A DNA stretch of 64,000 nt from Pestalotiopsis fici W106-1. Lineage: Eukaryota > Ascomycota > Sordariomycetes > Amphisphaeriales > Sporocadaceae. Below the pieces are notes generated by a model, which saw only the letters and a list, made by a program, of their open reading frames with translations, made no database searches and was not told the origin of the DNA. The stretch lies in contig NW_006917094.1 in the NCBI RefSeq assembly GCF_000516985.1, positions 372,001 through 436,000 on the forward strand. The letters are read 5' to 3'. This document shows, one piece after another, positions 46,301-56,428 of the stretch (within the stretch, counting starts at the first letter, position 1; each line of letters begins with the position of its first letter). A program made the translations under genes and the position numbers.

Positions 46301-48044
46301 CAATCGCTCCGAAGGTCAGGCGCTCAAGCGAGCACTTAGCCACGTGGAAGATCAAGACGGAGACGCGGAGAAGGAGGACGACGAAGAGGGTGCCAATGAG
46401 GGTAATCCCAAGGAGACTAACCTGCGACCGTGGCTCGACCCGCCGGCAGTCGATTTTATGCACATCGACCAGGTGAATCCAGGACAACGAGACAAAACCT
46501 TTGTCACTCGTGGAGGAGCCACAACTTTCCACACGGAGGAACAGCAAGCAATGGAGAAGTACGAGCAAACCCAGTTCATGGAAATCTACACGTCAGTTTC
46601 AGATATCCCTGAAACACCAAAATCGCCTACTCGCAAGGAAGTTGAAAAACCTTCTGTCCTTCCCCACGTATCCCAGCTTCCTGCAGATACACCCAATCTG
46701 CAAGAACTCCACCTGCGCTGGACCGAAATCGCACAGTTTGGAGCAGAACAAGCAACACAACGAATGCTTCAACGACTGCGCAACAAGTCAACTCCCGAAC
46801 GTGCTGCCAAATTTGACCGACTTCTAGCCGATCTACGAAACTCCTCGATGATGAGCCAAGACCGAAATCAACCATATGCATTTGCGCCAAGTGCATCGCA
46901 GCAAGCCTACTCATCAAAGCTTGCCGCCATGACGCCAGCTGAGCGTGATGCCGAGGTGCTTCGCCTTTTGAAGTCGGATGCGGTTTTGAACTGGGTTGAC
47001 AAGCACCCAGTCGACCCCAACAATTTGCAGACTGCACAGCGACACGATTATGGCGACGCAAAGGTGCAGGCAGATGTTGATGCGGTTGAAGCGGTTGTCA
47101 CAACATTTTTGGGCAAACCATACCCCGTCACCGAACCTCCAGAACACCTGAGGTCGAATGCGGCTTATGTCAAAGAGTGGCAGACTGGGTATGATAAGGA
47201 CATGGCAGATAGATCATCACACGATGCAACAGCACGCGCAAAGAAACTCGCCGAAGAATTTGCCCGAGTCAGTGCGGCATCCGTTCCCCAAACAGCACCC
47301 GTGCCTGCCACAACCCAGGCTACACAGGATCCCAATGCGGCGGCGTGGGCTGCGTACTTTACACAGATGGCTCCAGCACAACAACAACAAGCCCAGTCGG
47401 CACAGGGGCAGCAGCTTACATATGACCAATACGCCGCCATCCTCCAGCAGACACAGGCCCTACAGGCTCAGCAAGGTGGCCCCGGTGCACAAGCTCCTGG
47501 ATTGCAGTATCCGCAACAGCCACAGCCGGCGCAGCAAGATCCGAACGGACACATTGGTGCTCTACTGGCTGCGCTCGGAGGTCAGGCTAACCAGTCACAA
47601 CCTGCCGTCGCAGCACAAGCGGCGCAGCAAGATCCGAATGCCGCTGCTTGGGCTGCCTATTATGCATCCATGGGCCAAGCGCAACAGCCCCCTGCAGCAG
47701 CAGCAGCAGCAGCACAACCACAGCAGCAGCAGCAGCAGCACCAACCACAACAACAACATGCTTACCAGCATCGCGATCGCGACCGAGACAGAAGCAATCG
47801 CAACTACAATGGTGCTGATGCCATGTTGGACTACGGTCCATCTGAGGCTGATTCGCGCGACAAGGCGCACCGTGGCGGCCGCAAAGAGAATAGCAAGGAT
47901 ACCTTTCGTGGCGGCAAGGATTACGACCGCAAAGGCATCAACCGCTCGCTTATTGGCACAAAGCCGTGCACATTCTGGGCCCAAGGCAAATGTGCCAAGG
48001 GCGATCAGTGTACATTCCGACACGACCCAAATGACTTGAAATAA
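43392..48044 (+). CDS. PNUTS/Ppn1-like PP1 regulator, CCCH finger
   Basis: One exon of 1550 aa. The N-terminal 430 residues are Gln/Pro/His-rich and disordered. A helical segment at about 640-730 (KFAEPSVLENMGG, VILWNAFRNS, MERSLVLGVLK) looks like a TFIIS N-terminal-type domain. RVMW at 935-938, inside GLRVMWKPDHELEQVRIF, fits the protein phosphatase 1 RVx(F/W) motif of PNUTS and sits beside the same kind of acidic flank; an IPETPKSP block follows. Two DPNAAAWAAY(F/Y) repeats and polyA/polyQ precede a C-terminal CCCH finger, C1526-x7-C1534-x5-C1540-x3-H1544. This order matches animal PNUTS and fission-yeast Ppn1, nuclear scaffolds that bring PP1 to the cleavage/termination machinery and RNA polymerase II. 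Orthology is inferred from architecture; databases often call such proteins only 'CCCH zinc finger'. Confidence 0.75.
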   Translation: MAQGGHSWPGGQFHPNGMEHSGAIDPNAGNLTYGSGLGSDTEMLYMDDWNTMNQNPANFGGQPHAAPTGQQFYHAPQSYYQNTNAFSDSNRQIDQRTSSPALAYGSSLYHEPAYQRPAPQQQEQPQHPPAQQQSYQQFNTDLGQRNASASTNNFPDGSWQPQTNHGGQNQYAQQALAYENPQNMYQQHLQQPSHAHTPTPPPAQRGTGQYPLSHGGPVNSRPNVVTPPASNIQAHAPPQHLHPGPSEYHFQPNQGQASQVTYQNAPVHSGPMAPAYASQVQFAQPPQSNGHASNAPATSQSLGQQQVYAAQHSAGVSKAPVTRTISPMSSGQHVSAPSPVPYISNISAPPAQSHMTIQQQSTHNPATFTVIPSRPPFDPLSHGGFSQLDGESNLFLSEAPVEIEWTDFVPDDSFSFSAHFNANDGPLMPNRQKRLPCEIRRDWKWLRKQEKSAQNDAQRRAILLEKDRLDREMVAVSGERSKSCQKDPMIQLLTPVAQVEPTTKVGVKKIGSKSGSRPTSAPKTGSDSSDDSSDYDSDSEFEESEEDQAARKIKASGRPSDPVKAIEYDVVMAVWHAPEEEAQPNSTANSIQAFGAHIEKLWTKIKDLKKEVKAAKEKKSKKLESLEVEVGKQMKLMLTAIEAVTKFAEPSVLENMGGNSKLAVILWNAFRNSLSAKDFNGPLPKAILSLMSHFTTMERSLVLGVLKVPEYHKKHQKDFDKTCLGFLDQIQSKAKGTAADTEKKAKELSTSETKEPLSAPKKNPVFMAKDLVSASKKVVSSESKKVQPTGPAVLDARKSSNVVTKSVGSSPSKRPRDEEADSRAAKKVAVDGTSGTSVTKPSSTTTTKTTTVVQPRAKSTGSLLPGRTARPAVKPATKKVESQQSSSSLSTISGLLAEIAKPKSPPRQKEEPTKAPETEEERKRRLRKESRRGLRVMWKPDHELEQVRIFQHDAAEDEGRASNMVRDARDNRSEGQALKRALSHVEDQDGDAEKEDDEEGANEGNPKETNLRPWLDPPAVDFMHIDQVNPGQRDKTFVTRGGATTFHTEEQQAMEKYEQTQFMEIYTSVSDIPETPKSPTRKEVEKPSVLPHVSQLPADTPNLQELHLRWTEIAQFGAEQATQRMLQRLRNKSTPERAAKFDRLLADLRNSSMMSQDRNQPYAFAPSASQQAYSSKLAAMTPAERDAEVLRLLKSDAVLNWVDKHPVDPNNLQTAQRHDYGDAKVQADVDAVEAVVTTFLGKPYPVTEPPEHLRSNAAYVKEWQTGYDKDMADRSSHDATARAKKLAEEFARVSAASVPQTAPVPATTQATQDPNAAAWAAYFTQMAPAQQQQAQSAQGQQLTYDQYAAILQQTQALQAQQGGPGAQAPGLQYPQQPQPAQQDPNGHIGALLAALGGQANQSQPAVAAQAAQQDPNAAAWAAYYASMGQAQQPPAAAAAAAQPQQQQQQHQPQQQHAYQHRDRDRDRSNRNYNGADAMLDYGPSEADSRDKAHRGGRKENSKDTFRGGKDYDRKGINRSLIGTKPCTFWAQGKCAKGDQCTFRHDPNDLK
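47690..47765 (+). repeat. CAG/CAA-rich coding tract
   Basis: A run of CAG and related triplets in the PNUTS-like gene is read as a polyAla stretch and then polyGln with His. Length polymorphism between strains is likely. Confidence 0.85.
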
Positions 48045-48788
48045 GAGGGCACCAGATCCACAAGATTCTACCAAACAATTTGACTGGCACAAGACGCCAA
48101 TTGTAACCATAGCAACTAATGATTTGGAACGGCAGCATTTGATAGGGCAAGAGGTGTAACATCACGCATTGAGAGGCATTTCAAAAGCATTGCTCTGGAG
48201 TTTGGGTCACATGATTTGGAGGAGGAATAGGGAGCTTTGGCTAAGAAGGGCCAATGAGCTGGGCTGTTTGAGGTATTTTCAAATGCATACCAAACTCGTG
48301 CAAAGGTGAGCCGAGTTGTGGCCAAATCTGAATTTTCTGGTGAAGGGAGTGGCAAGCATGTCTAGATTTCGATGTCGGATTTCTTCGGCCGTCTTCTTCT
48401 CGGCGGTGGTCAGAACGTGTATGTTAATAGTACCTAATGCATCAGGTATAGCTGCTAAAGCTGCCCAATGTAATACAGAAATAGTTTCGTAGTGAACAAG
48501 ACGACCGTGACTGGATGTTGTGAATACCGAGCCGTCTTACCAATGTCTTTCCTGCTGAATGATCAATCACACTAAAACGATCCGTATTATCAAAAGAACG
48601 CTTGTTGGCATCGTTGACGTCACTAGTGTTGGTTCCTCCCAATGAGCGACTAATAGCACGGCGCATTGTGCAACGACTATGCTGATCAAAAAGTATATAT
48701 TCTAATAATAGTCTCACAAGAAGGGAATCTCATTAACAGAAGTATGATCTCGCCACTGCGTCTGTATACAGTACCTCACCTATCCAAG
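48045..48788. other. Intergenic region
   Basis: Separates the PNUTS-like gene from the 2H phosphoesterase gene. No gene recognised. An in-frame ATG at 48744 is an alternative start for the latter. Confidence 0.5.
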
Positions 48789-49652
48789 ATGCCTCAATCG
48801 ACATGGGCGTCCATCGCACGTGGGCCTCATGCTACACCACCATCGCCAACAGTACTCTTGGGACAACAGTCAACTCAACACCATGACCTCCATATGCGTG
48901 CGCCTTGTCAATCTGGTGATCCCAATGGAAGGCCAATACACCCGCCACAGTCTTCAATGGATCAGCAGATGGCTCTGCCGCGACAGCGCAAAGATGCCCA
49001 TCGACCACGGACGGGGCCACCGCGGGCTCGGCCGGAGCAGAATGGCAGTAAAGACGCCAATACCTACGAGGAAGAAGAAGAGGACTGCTACGTCCTGACA
49101 CTATTAACTGACGGCCAGCACAACGCCGAGATGTCGGCGCTCCGGCGGCAGTGGTTCCCCGCCAAGCTACGCAAGGTGGACGCGCACGTGACTCTATTCC
49201 ATGCGCTGCCGGCGTCGCGCCTGGAGCAGGTGAGGGCTGATATCGGGGCCGTGGCGGCGCGCACGGCGAGGTTTCCGGTGCGGGCGCAACCTCGCGGGGT
49301 GTTTCGGATGGGTAAGGGTGTCGGGGTTGAAATGGACCGGGAGAGTCTTGCGCGGGTCAGGGCATTGCGGGAGGGGTTGAGGGTGCGATGGAATAATGAA
49401 GAGCGGGAGGTGGACCAAGACGGCACTGATCATGGAGAAGGGGGTTGGTTGAGTGAGCAGGATGCTCGAAGAGGGTGGAAGGGTCACTATACCGTCATGA
49501 ACAAGGAAAATGACAGGGCGAGAATGGAGGCGTGTTATAAAGAGCTTTCACATGACTGGAAGGGCAGCAAAGGAGTTGTTGGTGGACTGACCTTGTGGAA
49601 ATATGACAAGGGATGGTGGAAGAAGAGTCAAGATTTCCACTTTAAAGATTAG
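48789..49652 (+). CDS. 2H phosphoesterase (2'-5' RNA ligase-like)
   Basis: A single exon of 287 aa from the ATG at 48789 (context CCAAGATGCC); the frame is open upstream and an ATG at 48744 would add 15 residues. After a polar, Gln/Pro-rich N-terminal 90 residues the folded domain begins at CYVLTLLTDGQHNAEM. The two catalytic HxT motifs are HVTLFHALP and HYTVMNK, the hallmark of the 2H superfamily, which includes 2'-5' RNA ligases and cyclic phosphodiesterases. These enzymes act on 2',3'-cyclic or 2'-5' linked nucleotides. The exact substrate is unknown. The C-terminal LTLWKYDKGWW is a typical last strand of the fold. Confidence 0.82.
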   Translation: MPQSTWASIARGPHATPPSPTVLLGQQSTQHHDLHMRAPCQSGDPNGRPIHPPQSSMDQQMALPRQRKDAHRPRTGPPRARPEQNGSKDANTYEEEEEDCYVLTLLTDGQHNAEMSALRRQWFPAKLRKVDAHVTLFHALPASRLEQVRADIGAVAARTARFPVRAQPRGVFRMGKGVGVEMDRESLARVRALREGLRVRWNNEEREVDQDGTDHGEGGWLSEQDARRGWKGHYTVMNKENDRARMEACYKELSHDWKGSKGVVGGLTLWKYDKGWWKKSQDFHFKD

Positions 49653-50144
49653 ACAAAGAGATAGAGAAGAATTAGAGACAGGAGTAGAAGAATTTTCGAG
49701 ATCGCACTCTATCGTCGGGACTTGGTCACCCGAATCCATGACCGTGGGTCAATATGTAGTGAACAAGTCCACCACGTTGTGAAACTTGGTGGAAGAACGC
49801 GATTGAGCCGGGATTTTGCTCTCTTTGCGCTGCGCTGTGGAGCCCAGATAGTAGATAGGATCGCTGCCGGGGTGGTGGATGGAGAAGCTGACCATCTACC
49901 TGCAGGCATCATTACTTTTATTGGTGATCATGAACAACCAGTAGCGCTGACTGCATGCAATAGATCCATCCGAGTGTCACGTACCAGGGGTTGATTGGGG
50001 ACTAGGGAAGCAATTGGACGCCAGCTATTAGAGAAAATCCATCTTCAGCCTCGTCCAAAAGTCCTGATCCCTCCCCTTCTCGCGTCCTGCGCATCACTTC
50101 ACTGAGCTCACTATCGAAGGCACTTGGATGCCTGTGTAACAACA
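49653..50144. other. Intergenic region
   Basis: About 0.5 kb between the 2H phosphoesterase and ankyrin-CorA genes. Nothing recognised. Confidence 0.5.
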
Positions 50145-53100
50145 ATGATGGCCGACGTTCACGAAGTCCAACCGCTGGTTCGAGATGTGGCCCCTCGCGG
50201 TCAACGTGGATCGTACGAAGGCGAGCTTGGATCAAGTAAGTCAATGTTTGGTCATGTCATAATAATCAAGACGCGCATACCTCAATCTCACAGCCGCCAC
50301 TAATATTCATCTCTGATTATAGCCGATTTGATAAATGCAGTTAAAGAAGATAACATCAATTTGATTCGCACTTTATTGGGCATGCCAGAGCATAATCATA
50401 TACTCCATACAGCGAGAGATGAGGACAGTCGCACTGCCTTGCACTGGGCGGTGATCAGAGGACACCAACAGACGTTGTTTGAGCTTATGCCCGTGTGTGA
50501 CGCAATTGTCAATGCAAAAGACCGTTTCAACCGTACAGCGCTATTCTATGCCGTTGGAGGCCAGGAATTCTCGAATTTGATGGTCGAGATGCTCCTTCTT
50601 GGTGGTGCTCAGGTCAACTACATCGATGTTGATAGGAAAACACCTTTGCTCATGGCACTTGAGAGAAAAGACCGCCTGCTCACTGGGCGATTGGCCGAGT
50701 TTGATTCGATCACAATGCACATGATCATTGCAGAATGTCATCCGAGTAACGACAAAAGCGAGGGCATGATCAACATATTAGACTTTCTCCTCACACATGG
50801 AGGCAAAGATCTAAAGAGCACCAAAAATCGAAAGGGCCAAAGCATACTTCATGCATCAGCAACCACGGGAAATATGGCTGTTGTAGATGTGTTTATGGAA
50901 CACGGCCGGATCAATCCTCTGGAAGTTGTACTAGAAATGGACAAGGAAGGCGACACACCTCTAATCTCAGCCGCTCGAGGTGGATGGTTCGAAATGGCAA
51001 AATTTCTCGTGCAGGACTGTGATTTCAACAAAGATATCGTCGACGCCAACGGAATGACGGCACTGCACTGGGCTGCACACCAGGGTCACACGGCAATCGT
51101 ATCACTTCTGGTGGACGCGGGCGCTGACATAATGCGTCAGACCGAGACTGGCTTTACATCTCTTTTCCTTGCCTGCAATAATAGGCGAGATGAAACGGGG
51201 GTTTTACTGTTGGAGAAGACAGGCATCCCAAAGGCTCTGACATTAAAGGATGCTTTTGGCCGTGGCTTGACACGTGTTGCGGCATTGAACAACTGCAGTA
51301 ACATTTTGACCAAACTCATTGAATATGCCAAGGAGGAAGGCAACGATGCGCGAGTGTTGTGGGAGCATTCTGAAGGGTGCTCACATGCTTTCGCTGCCAT
51401 CGGAAGCGATTGCCGTGAGAGTGCAATGACTTTGCTGAAAGCCGGCGCCGCCGTGACAGGGTCCAATGGAAATCGTGACACAGCTCTTCACTGCGCAGTA
51501 TCTCATGGCGACGCTGATCTAGTCAAATGGCTACTTGAAAATAGGAGTGAATCGCGTCTTTGGATGGTCGCAAAGAACAAGGAAAATCAAACTCCCGCAG
51601 GCGTAGCTGCTACCCGTCTGGAGGGGGGTGTTCTTGCCGACATACTTGCCGACCTCTTACACTATGAGGAGCCGGCTCGTGTCCGAGATCTTGACACTAC
51701 AGGGTGGATAGGAATTCACTGGGCCACATTCTACGCGCGTCTAGATCTCATCAAGTTACTCGTGCGGAAGACAGCAGATGGCACGAATAATAGTGTTCTT
51801 GCGGCAGACACTAGTGGTCGAACAGCTGCAGACCTTGCCCGCAGGCTACACCCAAAGCAAATGAAGCTGCTGCAATGGTTGAAGCCGGTGGACACGCTTG
51901 GAGATCCAAGTGATGTGCCACTCCTCCGGGAGCCGAAAGTCTCTGACGAAACTAAAGATATCTGCGGTAGAGTACCGGCATTCCTGATGGATGTATACGG
52001 TAGGCGTGGTACCCTGGTGATACTGCTGTACGTTTCCGACATCCTCTGCTATGGGCCCGATCCGATCATGTCCGTCGAAGCAGAGAAACGTGGCATGGAT
52101 CGCAGGTTGAGATCCAGATGGATTCACCTTCCACTAAATAATGTTAGTACCCTAAAGTCCCATGAAATGCTGTTTATTACTCAAGTTAACCGTGATAGAA
52201 AATATGGCTCAAGGTACATTAACTCATGGGATCAAAATTATTCCTTGCTCACCTTCACAGGACCTCATACATAGAATTTATTTCGATATTGCAGACGAGA
52301 ACATGGACAATCTGGAAACAGCGGGCAACGAGTTTGAACCTACTTCTCCTAGGGGTTTGGCTCATAACACAGAAACTAGCTGTCGCGACCTCGACAACTT
52401 GACAAATTTCAGCGCAATTTCTCCAGACAACATACCATCAAGTTTGGAAGATGACGCAATGATTGTTAGCGGGACACAAACAAGCACCAAGCTTTTCTTT
52501 CCAGATGCGCAAAACAATCAAGTAGAATCCGAGGAATACCCAACAACGTTACCGTCAAACAACTTGCACGCCAAAGGAAAGCCTGCAAATACACCCCGAA
52601 GAATACCACCTGAATGGAGGTCCTTGAAGAAGGTCATCGATCATGCAACCATTCAGCATTCAAAGCTTTCTCGCTTTATTGACGAGAAGATGTCATCCGA
52701 GCCCCGCGTTGGATACTTGAGACCTATTGCGCCGTTTATTGATGTAAGATATCGTTGACCTTGAAAATATGCGCCATCTAAATCTTTTAGTTCTTTCAAG
52801 TAGCATCTAGGGACTTGAGGAAAGACGCGTATCATCCTTCCGCAATAGAAGGACTGAGGGTCTGCATTTCTGTGAGTCGACCCCTCCATTTCTTTTTTTC
52901 ACGATCGTAATTCACAAGTGCAGATGCCATATTTGGCTTTTACCCGAGAAAGCAAGCAGAAACAGTGGCCACAAGATACTCGAAACGAATCGACCACGTC
53001 GCTTGAAGAGGTCATAGGCGCTCAATACACCACAATACCACCCGCACTCCAACGACTGTTTGATTATTATCATCATGATGATCAACGCAGGGGGGCGCTT

Positions 53101-54647
53101 CAAGTTCCGCAGACCTTGGACCAATTTCACTACCAGTCTCTGTTGGTCTCAGATCGCAAGACTAAAGACCAGGTGCTTTACCGTCACCAGCAAAGGGGCG
53201 AAGATCCAGATGCCGATCCTTTCATCTGTCTAGTAGATCAGCTTTGGTTGCACGTTGTCGATGACGGTAAGTTCTTCTTTCTTGGCACAGCGAATCGTGG
53301 TTTCTAACTAGTACTAATATTCTATGGTTGCAGCCACAATTGTAACCTCAACTTCGCAACATTTGGATGATGATATCCTCGATCTTACGACTGCCACGAC
53401 AGAGTTGTACAAGAGCGATAATTACAAAAGTGTTCGGAAAGATTCTGTTTACGGCTTGATACCCTTGATCTTGGCGACCTGTATTCGAAAGTCAATGGAA
53501 AAGGAGCTGGGTGGTAAGAAAGAGCGGGTTCTAGACATGTTTGCTGCTGCTGTCACAAATACGGTGTGTTTGAGTGCGACAATCAAGCTGTGCAGTCCTC
53601 TGACTAACACTTTGAACAGTCTAAACGCCAAGTTGCGTTGTTCAACGATTTTCGGAAGAACATATCCAATAGCAGCCAGAGCCACGACACGGGTGATACC
53701 GATGTCACTCGCGTTCTCACGGAAGAGATCGACCTGTTACAAGAGGTGAATGATGTCCTTATTGAGTTGAATATCATCAAGACAGTACTTGGTCACCAAA
53801 AGGACATCCTTGAGAGCTACTCAAACTTTGTCGATGCCGAAATAGACAGAGGAAATGGTTTTTACAATGACAGCAAAGGGGCAAAAGTCATCATCGATAC
53901 GGTTGTGACTTGCAAAGCCCTGAGTAGGATTGACGTGTACATTGGTGAGGTCGAGAAGATGGTCTTCGTGGCCAAAGAAACCCAGAACAACGTAAGAGCC
54001 CCCAAATTTCAGTAGAGGAAAAGGATGTACTCACAAGGCCTCGCAGCTGCACACTCATCTGGATCTTCGACAGAGAGATGCGAATCTCAATGAAGCAGTA
54101 TGGGCACGTAAAGCGGCCCAAGAAACCACGCAGCAGAGCAGAACCATCATGGTTTTTACCGTGGTCACAATATTTTTTGTCGGTTAAACATTGCCAAACT
54201 ACTGACTACCTACTCACTCCAAAAACAGCTACCAATCACCTTCCTCTCTTCACTATTTGCGCTCGACATTACCGTATTTCCTCACGACGACGAAGGCGAT
54301 CTCAAGTACGGCCCTGGCTGGGCGTTTTCATGGTTATGTAAGTTGACGACCGTTGCCCGCTTTCCCGTAGAAATGTGCTGAATGAACCACCGTAACCTCC
54401 AGTCGGTATGACCATTGCCGTATCTTTACCACTGGTCCTGCTTGCCTTCTACGTCAATGAAGTCGCATTACTTTGGAAGAAGTGGATGGCGCGTTGGCAA
54501 AAAGACCAGAATCGCGGCGTCGGCGTCAATGAAAGAGTTGGGTTTTTCCCAATCACGAGGATAATGAACTCGCGGCTCAGATTTAGGACAAAAGGTTCGC
54601 GCAAAATGGACAGGGCCGAAGGTACTGGCGCAAAAGAAGTGGTATAG
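50145..54647 (+). CDS. Ankyrin-repeat protein with CorA-like transporter domain
   Basis: Eleven exons (50145-50235, 50323-52142, 52199-52213, 52261-52743, 52791-52871, 52924-53266, 53334-53563, 53620-53991, 54038-54178, 54229-54337, 54403-54647) close in frame to 1309 aa. The N-terminal 620 residues are ankyrin repeats (SRTALHWAVIRGH, MTALHWAAHQGHTAIVSLL, DTALHCAVSHGDADLVKWLL). The linker block WIHLPLNN-KIWLK is completed by a 15-nt exon. The C-terminal half follows fungal CorA-like Mg2+ transporters: a long helix (LRQRDANLNEAVWARKAAQETTQQ), a membrane segment TIMVFTVVTIFFLPITFLSS, a short loop, and FGMTIAVSLPLVLLAFYV. The CorA signature GMN is here GMT. Exon 9 has a weak donor (GTCGGT). A divalent-cation channel or a sensor derived from one is likely. 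Confidence 0.85.
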
Positions 54648-54830
54648 ATTGGAAAACAAACATTGTGATCAGAGCAATTGTACCGCTATCAATTCAATGC
54701 TATTTTGATGACGTTTTGGTGGTGACGACATCGAATGTGCCCTATTATGGCCGCTATATTGATCCCACCCCAAAATACCTGTAGGCCCTGGCATATATGC
54801 GGTCTGCGGGTCCTATATACTCTGTAGATG

Positions 54831-54953
54831 GGGCCCCCGTGGTCAACATGGATCGCACAAAGGCAAGCTTAGATCAAGTAGACCAAACACTGGTCATGTC
54901 TTGAAAAATTAGATGCGAATACCTCAATCTCACGGCCGCTACTGATATTTATG
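54831..54953 (+). repeat. Mutated copy of ankyrin-CorA exon 1/intron 1
   Basis: This stretch aligns with about 50185-50315, the end of exon 1 and most of intron 1 of the gene at 50145. Shared words include GGTCAAC, TGGATCG, ATCAAGTA, GGTCATGTC and TACCTCAATCTCAC. Differences within the coding part are nearly all transitions (GTGG/ATGG, GCGAG/GCAAG, TTGG/TTAG, TACG/CACA). The copy begins about 180 bases after the parent gene's stop codon and has no open frame of its own. Its far end fuses with the biotin carboxylase fragment. Confidence 0.85.
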
Positions 54954-55629
54954 ATCTCCGAAGGCTGACGCGACATCGGTTTCGCTATAGCATATTTGTT
55001 GACCCACACCACCGCCACCTCCGGACGCCTTAATGATAATCTGGTAGAATTAATAACGTATCTATCAACAGAGAGAATCACGCGTACCAGAAATGCTAGG
55101 TTACTCGCTTCCTGTAGAGCTTCGTGAGCATCTTTCAGTAGGCCAGACCCTTTGATCACAGGTACGTTGGCGGCAATGGCAAGCTCACGTGCCGTATGCT
55201 TGAGCCCTATTGCGTTGATAGCATCGGCATCCGGACCGACGAAGAGCATGCCAGCCCCGTTCACACGGCGGGCGAATTCGACGTTTTCACTCAAAAAGCC
55301 GTATCCCGGGATCGCAGCGTCGATACACTGCTCTGCACATATCTTCAAGATAGCCTTGCTACTCATAGAACAATGAATTTTGTGATTGCTTCAAATTCGC
55401 CCGGCTGAGCTCCATCCCGAGGAAGAAGGACACACATATCTGTGTATGCATCCGAACATTCGTCTTCAAGAAGAATGCCCACGTCAGCTAGACGTACGTG
55501 GATTGCGTGGCTGTCGGCTTTCGTGAACAATGCAACGCTGGTCAACGAGAGAGCCTGGCAGGCGCGAATGCACCGCACAGCGATTTCGCCAAGGTTGGCT
55601 ATGAGAACGCGCTGGAGACGCGCCATCAT
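54939..55629 (-). pseudogene. Truncated biotin carboxylase 5' fragment
   Basis: Minus-strand exons 55629-55436, 55358-55088 and 55040-54939 join in frame to only 188 residues. The product starts MMARLQRVLIANLGEIAVR, then HVRLADVGILLEDE, CIDAAIPGYGFLSENVEFARR, GPDADAINAIGLK and IIIKASGGGGGVGQQ. These are the N-terminal lobe and the glycine-rich ATP loop of biotin carboxylases, as in urea carboxylase or the carboxylase partner of LamB/YcsF-type operons; a full domain is about 450 aa. The usual ANRGEIA reads ANLGEIA. Homology stops after the glycine loop, and the TAG stop (54941-54939) lies in the duplicated ankyrin-gene DNA, so the gene was cut by a rearrangement. Splice sites are mostly intact (the first donor, GTGTGT, is weak). 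It cannot form an active carboxylase. Confidence 0.85.
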
Positions 55630-56428
55630 GTAAGCTTGAATCAAGTCGTGGATGCTACGCTGTAATAATTTTCTAGCACAACTGCGTGCTGTAAACTTGT
55701 GCTATTTGTAGCAGTGCAGTTGAATCGCGTACAGGTTTCCTTCAGCTTTCACGGCATTGATTCGCTCAGAAACTGGCGATCACTTTATTGGCACGTACAA
55801 ACATCACCATGGTCTTGAGAATGATAACGCATACCAAGGCACTCACTCGTTGCTATTGTCAGAAACGCCTTTCCCCAGAACTGCCCTCGCGCGGAATCCG
55901 ACTGCAAGCGCCGTTAGCGCTCGATATCTACAGATTGCCTGTCTATGTCATGAGCCTGGCAGCTTGTTATAATTGCATCAATTCAGTCGCTGATCCGAGT
56001 CGGCACATGCGCAAAAAAGTGGGCTATTCGTATACTTGAAGAAGTGGCGATAAGGATTCACCTTATCGCGCCAAATGACCGCCATTGGCGCCACGCATAG
56101 CTAGTGGAAATCACAGTACGACCTGTTCAACAATTAGGAGCATGCGGGGCTGCTGTTAGTCACTAGAACAACGCTGAGCAGCGCAATCAGTCATGAATGT
56201 GCCCGAGATGATGACAATTGCCTACAAACGTAGTAGCCTTGCGACATTACACGCGTGTCTAGAGAGTCGGGAAGTCATTACAATAAACTAGCCATGTCTC
56301 GCTCTCTGGCAGGAGGCACTGTTGTACAAATTGTTCAGTATCGGTCTCTGGTTGTCCGACCTTGTGGAAGCAGCAGTGTCAGAGACGGTCCAGACAAGGA
56401 AGACGTGATCGCTTGAGGTTTATCCACG
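55630..56428. other. Divergent intergenic region
   Basis: About 0.8 kb between the biotin carboxylase relic and the aminotransferase. Probably once a shared promoter; no gene recognised. Confidence 0.45.
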
